From: UBA668 sp963720695
GTDB taxonomy: Bacteria > Actinomycetota > Acidimicrobiia > Acidimicrobiales > Ilumatobacteraceae
Assembly (NCBI GenBank): GCA_963720695.1
Contig: CAVRGG010000007.1
Coordinates: forward strand, 186,001 to 250,000
Length of the DNA: 64,000 nt
Direction: 5' to 3'
Under the pieces are notes generated by a model. It searched no databases and had not been told where the DNA came from. It saw only the letters and a list, made by a program, of their open reading frames with translations. The position numbers and the translations under genes were made by a program. This document shows positions 1 to 9,203 of the stretch, one piece after another (position 1 is the first letter of the stretch; each line of letters opens with the position of its first letter).

Positions 1-2
1 TC

Positions 3-326
3 CCGGTCGAACTGTCCGAACTCGCCGACACCCTCGAGCGGTATCCGTGGGGCTACTTCATCACCGTGGGCGACGCCGGCAGGGCACACTCGCTGGCGGT
101 GGCCACCGAGTGGCGCGACGGTGTCCTCCACGTGCACGCAGGCCGCAGCTCACGGGCCAACGTGTCCGCCCGTCCGGAGGTCACGATGGTGTTCCCACCG
201 TCGGAACCCGGCGGGTACAGCCTCATCGTCGACGGCGTGGCCGCAGTCGGAGCGGACGAGGCAGACCCCGTCACCTTCGCGCCGACCCACGCTGTGCTGC
301 ACCGGCCGGCGGTCGGTCAGCCCTGA
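3..326 (+). CDS. Pyridoxamine-phosphate-oxidase-like flavin-binding protein (5' end missing)
   Basis: The frame is open from the window edge to a TGA, giving the last 107 residues. Segments such as WGYFITVGDAGRAHSLAV and the later NVSARPEVTMVFPP resemble the split-barrel flavin-binding fold of pyridoxamine 5'-phosphate oxidase-like proteins, in which a strand-rich half-barrel binds FMN or F420. The N-terminus lies outside the window, so the start and exact subfamily are unknown. The last bases overlap the end of the convergent SDR gene. The family assignment is inferred from short segments and is moderate. Confidence 0.5.
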   Translation, partial: PVELSELADTLERYPWGYFITVGDAGRAHSLAVATEWRDGVLHVHAGRSSRANVSARPEVTMVFPPSEPGGYSLIVDGVAAVGADEADPVTFAPTHAVLHRPAVGQP

Positions 327-1198
327 ACGCGGAGCTCGAGACCGAACGCGTCGCGGAAGCCGTCGTAGTACTCGTCGTCGCTCGTCGTGGCGCCGAGCGC
401 CACCCACTGCTCGTCGGTGATCGCGGCGCGGCCGTCGATGAGCTCGGCGGCGCCCCAGCTCACCGCATAGCGCAGCTGCGGTGCATCGGTGGTGATCGCG
501 TGGTGGACCACTGCGGCGACCTCGAAGGGATCGGTGGCTGACGCGAGGCCGGCCGCGTACATCTGGAACATGCGTCGGTAGGCCATGTCGTACGCCCCCG
601 ACTGGTTCGGGGCGTCGAGGTTCTTGGCGAAGATCGCACTCTTGGTGATGCCCGGCTCGACGATCGCGACCCGGACGCCGAACGGTGCCAGTTCCTGGGC
701 GAGCTCCTCGCTGTAGCCCTCGAGGGCCCACTTCGATGCGACATACGGGCTCTGGGCGAGGGCGGCGATGCGACCCACCACCGAGGTGATGTTGACCACG
801 GTGCCGTGACCACGAGCGCGCATGCCGGGGAGCACCTGCTGTGCGCAGCGCACGGCCCCGCACAGGTTGACGTTCATCACGTCCAGGTGCACGGAGGCGG
901 GGCACTCCTCGGCCACTGCGTTGCCGCCGATGCCGGCGTTGTTGACGAGCACGTCGACCACGCCGTTCGTCTCCTCGAGGATCCGGGCGAAGCCTGCCGC
1001 CACCGAGTCGTCGGATGCGATGTCGAGCTCGACGAGGTTGACCTCGACCCCGGCCGCCTCCGCCATCGCGCGGAGCTTGGCGGCCTTGTCGAGGCTGCGA
1101 ACCGTGCCGTACACGACGTGGCCCTGGCCGGCGAGGTGGATGGCGATCGCGCGACCGATGCCGCTGTTGGCGCCGGTCACGACGGAGATGGTGGTCAT
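317..1198 (-). CDS. Short-chain dehydrogenase/reductase (SDR)
   Basis: A 293-residue classical SDR, predicted to be a cytoplasmic NAD(P)-dependent oxidoreductase. The cofactor loop TGANSGIG is at residues 8-15, NNAG at 86-89, the catalytic Ser near 139 in NITSV, and the YxxxK pair at Tyr152/Lys156 in YVASK. The substrate cannot be told; the long C-terminal part after residue 190 is typical of broad-specificity SDRs. The frame stays open upstream, but this ATG gives the canonical SDR N-terminus and has a TACGAT hexamer 6 nt before it, so the mRNA is probably leaderless. It overlaps the convergent upstream gene by 10 bp. Confidence 0.92.
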   Translation of the reverse strand: MTTISVVTGANSGIGRAIAIHLAGQGHVVYGTVRSLDKAAKLRAMAEAAGVEVNLVELDIASDDSVAAGFARILEETNGVVDVLVNNAGIGGNAVAEECPASVHLDVMNVNLCGAVRCAQQVLPGMRARGHGTVVNITSVVGRIAALAQSPYVASKWALEGYSEELAQELAPFGVRVAIVEPGITKSAIFAKNLDAPNQSGAYDMAYRRMFQMYAAGLASATDPFEVAAVVHHAITTDAPQLRYAVSWGAAELIDGRAAITDEQWVALGATTSDDEYYDGFRDAFGLELRVQG

Positions 1199-1210
1199 GC
1201 AGGGATCGTA
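1199..1210 (-). promoter_or_regulatory. Leaderless -10 hexamer for the SDR gene
   Basis: TACGAT, 6-nt spacer, ATG. It matches the TAnnnT-(6-9 nt)-start pattern repeated across this window; no Shine-Dalgarno sequence lies between. Confidence 0.5.
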
Positions 1211-1272
1211 CGCGCTCGGCCGAAGGCGGCTCGCCGGACGGAGACGGGACCGTCCGGCGGGCCAGGTCGGGA

Positions 1273-4200
1273 TCACTTGCTCCGGGCGAAGAACCATCCG
1301 TTGATGTCGACGACGAGGTCGGTGGCGCGGCTGCTGTAGAAGCACACCATGCCCTCGGAGCTCACCGGCACGATGACCTCGTTCGCGACCGTCTGTCCGG
1401 CGCGGTAGTTCAGGCTGGACACCATCGGGCGGGCGTCGCAGTCGTGCACCGTCACGAACCCGTGTGCGTCGGGACCGACGACCGTCACGTTGAGCGACAC
1501 GGCGCCGACGTCGTGCGCGGGGACCACGCCGTCGAGGTCGGTCAACTGCACCATGAGTTCGTACTCGCCGCCCACTCGGCGTGCATCCACCGTCACCAGC
1601 CCGCCGCCGTGGAACTCGGGTCGGGTGTCGAACACCCGGACGGGACTCGTCGGCGTGAACCCGAGCCCCGAGGGGAACCACCCGCTGATGTCCGCGACGA
1701 GATGGGTGGTGCGGTTGACGGTGAAGCAGACCGAGCCCGTGACGGCGTCGACCGGAACGATCACGGCGTTGGCGACGTTGCGCCCGGCGACGAAGTTCAA
1801 CGTCGACGAGTCCGACCGTTCACCGCACGCGTCGACGATGACGAAGCCGGAGCCGGTCGGGTCCACCGCCGTGAGGTTGATGACGACCGCACCGACGCCC
1901 GTGGCCGGCAGCAAGGGCTTCGAGGCGGCGTCCTGCAGGTCGGCGAAGCGGACCTCGAGCGTCTCGCCCGCCAGGACCGGGCCGTCGGGGACGTACCGCA
2001 ACCCGTCGTGACCCGCGCGTGTGTCGAACACGCGTGTCGGGTCGATGGTGGCGTACCCGGCGTCGAGTGGCATCCAGCCGGTGAAGTCGACGACGAGGTG
2101 TGTCGTGCTCTTGCTGTAGAAGCAGACCGAACGGGTGGCCGTGTCGACCGGCACGATCGCGGAGTTCCCCACGACCTGCCCGACCGAGTAGTTCAGACTG
2201 GACGCCAGCGGTCGCTCGCCGCACGGATAGGCCGTCACGTATCCGTTCGCCTCTGGATCGACCACGGTGATGTTCAACGAGGCAGCGCCGACCTCGTCGG
2301 GTGGGACCAGGTCCGTGAGATCGGCGAAGCGGATCTCGCGGGTCGATCCGGCCACGATCTTGCCCTCCTGCGAGGCCCGGGTGTCGATGAGTCTCGTCGG
2401 CGTCACGGAGCGGAGGATGCGCGGGATGCCGACCACGTCGACGACCGCGGCCGCTGGACGAGCGATCTCCTCGTAGGTGTCGGTCTCGGCGAGGACGACG
2501 CCGATCTCCAGGAAACCCTCGGCGCCCGCCGTCACCGTGAACGTCGCGGTGCCGGACAACTCGTCGCGTTCGAGCGTGACGTGGGCGATGCCGGGGAGGA
2601 ACGTGGCGCCCTCGCTTCCGCTCAGCTGGAGGCTCACCGAACCCGGAGTCGCCCAGTCGACGAGGTCGGTGACGGTGACCACGATCTGGATCGGCTGGCC
2701 GGTGATCACGGTCTCGGCCGCCTGCACCTCGACGATCGGCCGAGCGCGAGCGACGGTGACGGCGAGTGGGTCAGCTGACGCGGCATCGAGGTAGTCCTCG
2801 TTCGCGGCCACGGTGGCATCGACGTGGAGCGTCCCCACGGCTCCGACCGTGACCACGAACGTCGCGGTGCCGGACCGCCCGTCCGGCGCCATGACGAGGC
2901 CACCGGCAGGCCCGACCTCGGCTCCCGCTGCCGCGCCGGTGAGCACGAGTGCCACGGCGCCGGGGGAGTGACCGGGGGCGAGGCCGCCGATGGCCACGGT
3001 CACCGAGATCATCTCCCCGGGCACCGCGTGGAGCGGTCCGTCGATGTCGACGACGGGTGTGCCGGGGCCGACGGTGATGACGTCGGCGGCCGCGGACGCT
3101 GCCTCGTGGCGCTCGTCGGCGCCCTTGGTGGCCGTGACGACGCACGTGCCGCGGGCGGTCGCAGTGAGCACGGTGCCCGACAGCGAACAGGCGCCGTCGT
3201 CGCTGGTGACGTCGAACGTGACCGAGCCGTCGCCCGACCCACCGGTGGCGCCCACCGTCGTGGAGCCGGCGAGGGCGAGGGTGTAGTCCGATGCCCACGC
3301 GGCGAAGGCGCCCTGCGCCGCCGGGGCGACGTCGAAGGAGTGGCGCACGTCGTCGGCAGGGAGGAACGCCGTCGTGCCCGGCTGGGAGGCGACGAGCTCG
3401 CAGGTTCCCGCTGCCACCAGACTCACGGTGAGGTCCGACACCGCGCACACGTCGGAGGTCGCGCTCGTGAGCGTGACGGGGAGGCCCGACGACGCGATCG
3501 GTGACACGTCGAAGGATGCATCGGACCATGTCCGGTCCGACGGAGGATCGAACGAGATGGTCTGCGGTGCATCGGTGACCTCGAAGCTGCGCACCACCGT
3601 GACCGCCGCGCGGTAGTGGGCGTCACCGGACTGGGCGGCCTCGAGGATGCAGGACCCGCCGGTGAGGAGCGTGACCGTGGTGCCCGACACCGTGCAGATC
3701 GCGGTCGTGTCGGAGGTGAGATCCACGGGGAGCTCGGACGAGCTGACGGGTTGGGCGGTGACCGACCCGGTCGAGTAGGCCACGGTGTCGAACTCGTCGA
3801 AGGTGATCGTCTGCGATGCCTTGCCGACCGTGATGTTTCGGTTTGCTGAACTGGCACCCCAGATGCTTGTGCCGCGAGTAGTCAGCGGTGAAGTGGTAGA
3901 GCCCGGGATCGAGCGACTGGGTGATCGAGGCCACACCGTCGACGACCGCCACGGTGGCGACCGTGGTGCTGTTGCGGAGGAACGTGACACTGCCCGTGTT
4001 CACGGTGGACGACGAGGTCACCGTGGCGATGACGTCGACGGACCCCGGCCACGTCGCGGTGGACGGTGAGAAGCTGAGGGTGGTGGTCGATGGCCCGTGC
4101 GGGGAGACCGGGTCGGTGGGCGCGGACCTCGCGCTCTCGCCGTTGCCGTTCACGGCCGAGACCTCGAACGTGACCGGCTCGCCGGCCGGGAGGCCCAGCA

Positions 4201-4864
4201 CCGTGGTGTCCGTGACGGGTGGCGTCCCCGTGACGCTCGTGTAGGTGTCGCCGCCGTTCACGTAGACGCGGTACTCCGTGATCGCGGCGTAGTTGTCGAA
4301 CGGTTCCTCCCAGGCGACCACCGCGCTCTCCTCGTCGCCCACGGCGAGCACCCCGCTCGGTGGGTCCGGCGCGCTGGCGCTCACGCTGACGTACGCGGTT
4401 CCCTGCTCGCTGGAGTAGCTGGCCAGCGCGAACCGGTACGAGACACCCGCGGAGAGCGCGACCGATGTCATCGCATCGAGTCCGTACTGGTCGTCGTTGT
4501 AGGCGACGACGGTGCCGTCCGTGGTGGTGACGATCAACGTGTTGTCCCAGCCGACCGGCGAGATGCTGTTGGCCCGGAACGTGTAGGTGGCGGTGGTCGC
4601 CGGGATGAGCGACCACCACGTCGCGTTCGGGTTGAGTCGGCCAGGGACCGGGAACGACGAGAGTCCCGCGCCGGTGTTGTCGCCGACGAACCGACAGGGT
4701 GGCGCGCATGGTTGCGACGCCGGAGTGAGGTACGACGTACCGCCGTTGTAGGCGCTGGCGACTGGCGGCGATGCCGCAGGTGCGACCACCGTGACCACCG
4801 TGACCACTGCGATCAGGAGCGCGCCGAACATCCGAACCGCCGCTGCGACACCCCGCCCGTTCAT
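1273..4864 (-). CDS. Large exported FN3/Ig-like protein with three C-terminal Cys-pair modules (frameshifted)
   Basis: The protein starts at ATG 4864 (AAGAAGGG upstream as ribosome site) with a signal peptide (hydrophobic stretch near residues 12-38). A domain with GDNTGAG follows, then a fibronectin type III domain (PPSGVLAVGDEESAVVAWEE), a bacterial Ig-like domain, and Ig/MBG-like repeats beginning KASQTITF and APQTISF. It ends in three modules of about 120-130 residues. The frame breaks inside the Ig-like domain: after ...FTADYS the reading moves one frame at about 3874, where removing one C gives YSGTSIWGASS, a normal Ig-like repeat. The first-frame fragment would run to 3623 and the second is open from 3990. 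The repaired product is about 1,195 aa, predicted to be a secreted surface or adhesion protein. The function is not known. Confidence 0.75.
1276..2409 (-). repeat. Three tandem Cys-pair beta modules
   Basis: Three copies at about 2409-2053, 2052-1660 and 1659-1276. Each begins (T/S)PxRxxDTR, passes a GA(A/V)xxN(I/L/V)T core and ends VV(D)xxGW(M/F). Each has two cysteines, one in the middle (YPCGERP, DACGERS, HDCDARP) and one near the end (SVCFYS, SVCFTV, MVCFYS), probably a disulfide. Related Cys-less modules occur in the lipoprotein at 29505-31796. Confidence 0.75.
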
Positions 4865-4927
4865 CGTGCCCTTCTTTCGCCGCCGGCATCGTCACCTCCG
4901 AGTGTGAGCGTTCAGCGACGGACCGTG

Positions 4928-4945
4928 ATGGGTCTTTGGTCCCAT
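4928..4945. promoter_or_regulatory. GGG-N8-CCC dyad resembling a DosR/NarL-type box
   Basis: ATGGG and CCCAT arms flank TCTTTGGT. The core GGGTCTTTGGTCCC agrees at 12 of 14 positions with the mycobacterial DosR consensus GGGACTWWAGTCCC as I recall it. It sits about 63 bp upstream of the exported FN3 protein start. Binding is inference. Confidence 0.35.
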
Positions 4946-4998
4946 GCGCGGGAGCGGGGCGGATGATCTGTGTCACATCGGCCGCACGCCGTGGCGGT

Positions 4999-5535
4999 TC
5001 ACGCCGCCGGGTCGACGTTCGGCGCGAACTCCTCGGTGGGCACCGGGTCGAACCACGCCGGATCCGGGTCGCAGCCGATCGCCAGGCTGCGGACGGTGTC
5101 GCCATCGGTGAGCAACACGTCGAGCAGCAGCAACCCCTGCGCCATGTGCACCCTGCGCAGCGCGTGATAGCCCTGTCGGTCGATCGGGTCGACCGGCCCG
5201 GCCGAGACGTGCTCATCGATCACGATCGACATCGTCTGACAGAACGGTGCCTCGACGCCGGGAGGGGCGTACGACGCGACGAACATCCCCACCTCGGCCG
5301 GTGGGTCGAGCAACAGCGCAGTGACACGGCGCTGCTCGTCGAGCAGCACCAGCACCTCGCGGTCGACGGGCATGTCGACGACGTGCATCGCCAGCGACGC
5401 CGCTTCGCCGAAGCCGGCGATGATCAGTGGGTCGTCGGGATCGGGCAGCACGATGCACCAATCACGCTCGTCGGAACGGAGCCGGAGCGAGGGCTGGCGA
5501 CGGCGTGGCAGTCGCGGACGCGGCAGGTACGGCAT
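4999..5535 (-). CDS. Hypothetical protein, last gene of the ATPase-GPx operon
   Basis: A 178-residue soluble protein with no family I recognise. The N-terminus is Arg/Pro-rich (MPYLPRPRLPRRRQ), followed by alternating hydrophobic strands (DWCIVLPDPDDPLIIAGF, VLVLLDEQRRVTALLLD), suggesting an alpha/beta fold. A strong GGAGG lies 6 nt before the ATG, which fixes the start. It lies 66 bp after the glutathione peroxidase on the same strand, so it may be the third gene of the ATPase-GPx unit. No signal peptide or membrane segment is seen. Confidence 0.7.
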   Translation of the reverse strand: MPYLPRPRLPRRRQPSLRLRSDERDWCIVLPDPDDPLIIAGFGEAASLAMHVVDMPVDREVLVLLDEQRRVTALLLDPPAEVGMFVASYAPPGVEAPFCQTMSIVIDEHVSAGPVDPIDRQGYHALRRVHMAQGLLLLDVLLTDGDTVRSLAIGCDPDPAWFDPVPTEEFAPNVDPAA

Positions 5536-5601
5536 GGGAGCCTCCGGAAATGAGGTGGTGAGTTTCCGGGGGAAGCCGTCAGGGGCGAGAGTACCGGTGC
5601 G

Positions 5602-6069
5602 TCAGAGCAGTTCCGCCACGCGGGGCGAGATCTCCTCCGGTGTGATCATCGGATTGAAGCGCTCGACCACTTCGCCGTCGCGCCCGATGAGGAACTTCTC
5701 GAAGTTCCACGAGATGTCGGCATCGCCGGTCTGGGCGCGCAGCCATTGGTAGAGCTCGCAGGCGCCGTCGCCGTTGACCTCGATCTTGGAGAACATCGGG
5801 AAGTTGGCGTCGTACTTCGACGTCGCGAACTCGAGGATCTCCTCGTCCGTGCCCGGTTCCTGGGCCCCGAACTGATTGCACGGGAACGCGAGGACGCTGA
5901 AGCCCTGAGCAGCGTGGTCGTTCTGGAGCGTACGCAGACCTGCGTACTGGCCGGTGAGGCCTCAATAACTGGCGACGTTGACGATCAGCACGACCTGGCC
6001 GCGGTAGTCGCCGAGGCTCACATCCTCGCCCGTGATCGATCGCATGGTCAGGTCGTAGAGGTGGCTCAT
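5602..6069 (-). CDS. Glutathione peroxidase-family selenoprotein (Sec36 encoded by UGA)
   Basis: Reading through one in-frame TGA (5964-5962) gives a complete 155-aa GPx. VNVASY precedes and GLTGQYAGL follows the UGA, exactly where the family has its catalytic Cys or Sec. The catalytic partners are present: Gln70 in FPCNQFGAQEPG and Trp121/Asn122 in SWNFEKF. There is no frameshift, and the downstream part has normal coding character to TAVELL-type family end VAELL. A perfect 7-bp hairpin with a GGUC loop starts 15 nt after the UGA. The predicted role is reduction of peroxides, probably with a thioredoxin-like donor. The ATG overlaps the TGA of the upstream P-type ATPase (ATGA), so translation is likely coupled. 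Conventional gene calling would give two fragments. Confidence 0.88.
5930..5947 (-). promoter_or_regulatory. Bacterial SECIS hairpin of the GPx gene
   Basis: On the mRNA, GUACGCA-GGUC-UGCGUAC: seven perfect pairs and a 4-nt loop starting GG. The loop lies 22-25 nt after the UGA. Bacterial SECIS elements sit just downstream of the UGA with G in the first loop positions, so size, place and loop all fit. Confidence 0.8.
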
Positions 6070-8451
6070 GACGGCGACGCTACCGCAGGCGAATGCCCCC
6101 AGCGCTCGCTCAGCCTGCTGCCCAGCACGAGCAGCGGCCAGGAGGCGGCGATGAACGCCGCTCCCATGACGTAGGCCCACGTCGCCGTTTGCGGAAGCTC
6201 GAACAGATCACGTGTCCACGGCAGCGCGAACGCGAGGCCGAACGCCGAGATCATCGCGATGACGAGCGCACCGCGCAGGCGGTTGAGCGGCTGGGCGACA
6301 CGGACCAGGTTCATCAGCGCCACCGATCCGGCGACGAGGACGGCGATCGAGCGGGCGTGATCGGCGTCGATCGAGGTGTCCAGTTGGGCCAGTGCGAACA
6401 CACTCATCGTCGACACGGCGATGACGACACCCGCGGGCACGGCACGTCCGAGCACCCGTCGCAGGAAATCGGGCTGCACGCGCGTGTCGTTCGGTTCGAG
6501 CGCGAGGAAGAACGCCGGCACGCCGATCGTGAACCAGCTCAAGATCGACAGGTGGATGGGGCGCAGTGGATAGGCGAGCGCGAACACACCGGTGAGCAGC
6601 GACAGGATGAGCGAGTAGGTGGTCTTGGCCAGGAAGAGGCTGGCTACGCGCTCGATGTTGTTGATGACTCGTCGGCCCTCCGACACGACCCTCGGCAACG
6701 CGGAGAAGTTGGAGTCCATCAGGACCAGTTGTGCGACCCCGCGGGTGGCCTCACTGCCCGAGGCCATGGCGATGCCGCAATCGGAGTCCTTCAGCGCGAG
6801 GACGTCGTTGACGCCGTCGCCGGTCATCGCGACGACGTGCCCTCGCTGTTGCAGCGCGCGGACCATCGCCCGCTTCTGGTGCGGCGTGACCCGGCCGAAC
6901 ACGGTCGACTCGACGATGGCGTCGGCGAACTCCTCGGTGTCCTCTGCGGGCAGTGTGGTGGCGTTGACGTTGTCCTCCCACCGTTCGAGCCCGGCGCGCC
7001 GGGCGACCGCACCCACGGTGACGTTGTTGTCGCCGCTGATGACCTTGACCGTGACACCCTGTTCCGCGAAGTACCGGAGCGTCTCGGGGGCGTCGGCGCG
7101 CACGATGTCCTCGAGCAGCACGAGTGCTTCGGCGGTGACCTCGGGCAGCGTGGCCTCGGCGCCGTCGGTGAACGTCGTGGCGGTGGACAGCGAGGACCAG
7201 CACCCGCCGCCCGTTCTCGGCCTGCGCCTCGACCTGCGCGCGCAGCTCGCCGTCGTACGCGGTGGTGAGCACGTTCTCGGGCGCGCCCAGCACCCAGCTG
7301 CCGTGGCCCTCGAAGGTCATCGCGCTCCACTTCCGCGCGGAGGAGAAGGGGACCCTGCCCGACATCGTCCAGTCGGAGGAGGCGGTGTAGTGCGCGCCGA
7401 GCGCGAGGGAGGTGGCGTTGGGGTCGGGGTCGAGGTGGGCGAGCGCCGTGAGGACCTCGTCGAGATCGGATCGTTCGCCGGTGCCGACGGCCACGACCTC
7501 GGCCACCTCCAACGCACCCTCGGTGATGGTGCCGGTCTTGTCGGCGCAGAGCACGTCGACGCGGGCGAGCACCTCGATGGCGGGCAGCTCCTGGACGAGG
7601 CAGCGCCGTTTGGCGAGTCGCACCACACCGGCCGCGAACGCCACGCTGGTGAGCAGCACCAGCCCCTCCGGCACCATGCCGACCAGCCCGGCGACGGTGC
7701 TGATGATCGCGTCCTGCCAGGTCTCGTCGCGCCGGAAGAACTGGCTGCTCGCCAGCAGCAGCCCGACCGGGATGATGGCGTAGCCGACCCAGGTGACGAT
7801 GCGGTTGACGTCGTTGCGCAGTGGCGAGTTGACGAGCGTGAAGCGGCGAGCCTCCTCGGCGAGCTTGGCCGCGTAGTTGTCGGCGCCGACCTTGGTGATG
7901 ACCATGCGGCCCGTGCCGGCCACCACTGCGCTGCCGCTCAGCATCTCGTCGCCGTCGTCCTTCACCACGGGGTCGGCCTCGCCGGTGAGCAACGACTCGT
8001 CGATCTCGAGGTTGTCGTGCACGAGCACCGTGCCGTCGGCGACGACCTGGGCACCGCCGCGAAGCTCCACCACGTCGTCGAGCACGAGCTCGTGCACCTG
8101 CAGCTCCACGACCTTCCCGTCGCGCACCGCGTGCGCCTTCGGCGCGTTGATCACGCTGAGCTGATCGAGGACCTTCTTCGCGCGCAGCTCCTGGTACACG
8201 CCGATGACGCTGTTGGCGACGATCACGCCGGCGAACAGCGCGTCCTTGGGGGAGCCGGCGAGGATGACCAATCCGGCGAGGATGCCGACCACGAGGTTGA
8301 TCGGTGCGAGCACGTTGGCCCGGATGATCTGACCCACCGTGCGCGTCGGCGCGGCGGGCACCGTGTTGCCCAGGCCCCGAGCGAGTCGATCGGCGACCTC
8401 CGCCGAGGAGAGGCCGAGCTGGGGGTCGGTGGTGCTGGTCGGCTGAGTCAC
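6066..8451 (-). CDS. ctpE: CtpE-like cation-transporting P-type ATPase (one frameshift)
   Basis: About 795 aa after repair, close to mycobacterial CtpE. The first frame holds LLTGEAD (155-160), the membrane motif GMVPEGL (about 258-264) and the phosphorylation site DKTGT (304-308). The second frame, open from 7121, holds SGDNNVT, TGDGVND and the C-terminal membrane helices. The break is near 7190: dropping one base joins RRVLVLA to STATTFTDGAE. The segment LVQELPAIEVLARVDV around DKTGT is like CtpE, a proposed calcium pump; the ion is inferred. The start is GTG with TAGCGT 7 nt upstream (leaderless). The stop overlaps the selenoprotein GPx start. If the frameshift is real the pump is dead, but a sequencing insertion is more likely. 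Confidence 0.82.
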
Positions 8452-8464
8452 CCGCAGGACGCTA
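8452..8464 (-). promoter_or_regulatory. Leaderless -10 hexamer for the ATPase-GPx operon
   Basis: TAGCGT, 7-nt spacer, GTG. It would drive the ATPase, the GPx selenoprotein and perhaps the gene at 4999. Confidence 0.5.
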
Positions 8465-8479
8465 CCGCTGGGTCGCCGG

Positions 8480-9133
8480 TCAGGCGCTGAGCCAGGCGAG
8501 GGCTGCGTCCGAGACGAGCAGGATCCCGAGCACCAGCGCCAACCAGGAAGCGAGGGTGCGGCGATGGTGCATCACCCAGTTGGTGGCGTCGTTCATCTTG
8601 TCGCGTGCCCGGCGGGAGCGGAGCGTGACGACGAAGAACGTGAGCGGGATGCCCGTGGCGAGCAACGTGTACAGCACGAGCGACAGCATCCGGCCGCTGA
8701 GGGAGACCTCCGAGGTGGCCAGCGCGAGCGAGGCGACGACCGGTCCCTGGTAGTCGGCCAGCAGCGCACCGGCCACGAACGTCTTGCCCGTGCCGAGCCC
8801 CTGCACCCTCTCCAGCGACTTGGGGATCTCGGGCGACGGCTTCTTCGGCGGCCGACGCAGGCGCAGCCCGATGAAGATCAGCGCGATGCCGAGCAGCACG
8901 CGAAGGATGAAGAACAGGTGGCCGGTGCCCGAGCGTCCACCGACCGTGCCGGCGAGCACGAAGCTGGAGAACAGCAGGATCGACGACTCGACCAGGAACG
9001 CGCCCGCCAGATATGCGAGCCCGCGGTTGCGCGGATGATCGCCCGTCATCACGAGCAACATGCCCATCACCGTGATGGGCTGCGTGCCGCTCAACAGGCC
9101 ACAGATGATGAGGGTGCGGACGAGGTCGGACAT
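8480..9133 (-). CDS. SfLAP/GAP-family membrane protein
   Basis: A 217-residue polytopic membrane protein (about six hydrophobic helices) starting MSDLVRTLIICGLLSG. The pattern, with a charged loop near residues 93-115 (RLRRPPKKPSPEIPKSLERVQG) and GTGKTFVAGALLADYQGPV, resembles actinobacterial GAP/SfLAP (sulfolipid-1-addressing protein-like) proteins of the LysE-like transporter class. The substrate is unknown. An upstream in-frame ATG at 9175 exists, but the ATG at 9133 gives a natural membrane N-terminus and has TAGGTT 8 nt before it. It is divergent from the gene at 9204, with only 70 bp between the starts. Confidence 0.72.
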   Translation of the reverse strand: MSDLVRTLIICGLLSGTQPITVMGMLLVMTGDHPRNRGLAYLAGAFLVESSILLFSSFVLAGTVGGRSGTGHLFFILRVLLGIALIFIGLRLRRPPKKPSPEIPKSLERVQGLGTGKTFVAGALLADYQGPVVASLALATSEVSLSGRMLSLVLYTLLATGIPLTFFVVTLRSRRARDKMNDATNWVMHHRRTLASWLALVLGILLVSDAALAWLSA

Positions 9134-9147
9134 TCGGCCGCAACCTA
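9134..9147 (-). promoter_or_regulatory. Leaderless -10 hexamer for the SfLAP-like gene
   Basis: TAGGTT, 8-nt spacer, ATG. Confidence 0.4.
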
Positions 9148-9191
9148 CTGCGGCGGCGAGACCGGATCGCGACACGTCGGCGTGTCCGACC

Positions 9192-9203
9192 TACGATCCT
9201 GAC
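9192..9203 (+). promoter_or_regulatory. Leaderless -10 hexamer for the gene at 9204
   Basis: TACGAT, 6-nt spacer, GTG. It faces the oppositely directed hexamer at 9142-9147. Confidence 0.5.

Noticed and set aside
47..541. Long plus-strand Arg-rich frames across the first gene
   Set aside because: They run over the frame of the flavin-binding protein and antisense to the SDR gene; composition is Arg/Ala/Gly-rich as expected for shadows in high-GC DNA.
1444..2778. 444-codon plus-strand frame opposite the exported FN3 protein
   Set aside because: Its sequence is rich in Arg, Asp and His with no domain, exactly antisense to the beta modules, which repeat and make sense.
5602..6069. The GPx as a pseudogene with a nonsense mutation
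   Set aside because: The stop falls exactly on the catalytic position, the rest of the frame is intact and a SECIS-type hairpin follows; random nonsense is unlikely, and two further genes show the same arrangement.
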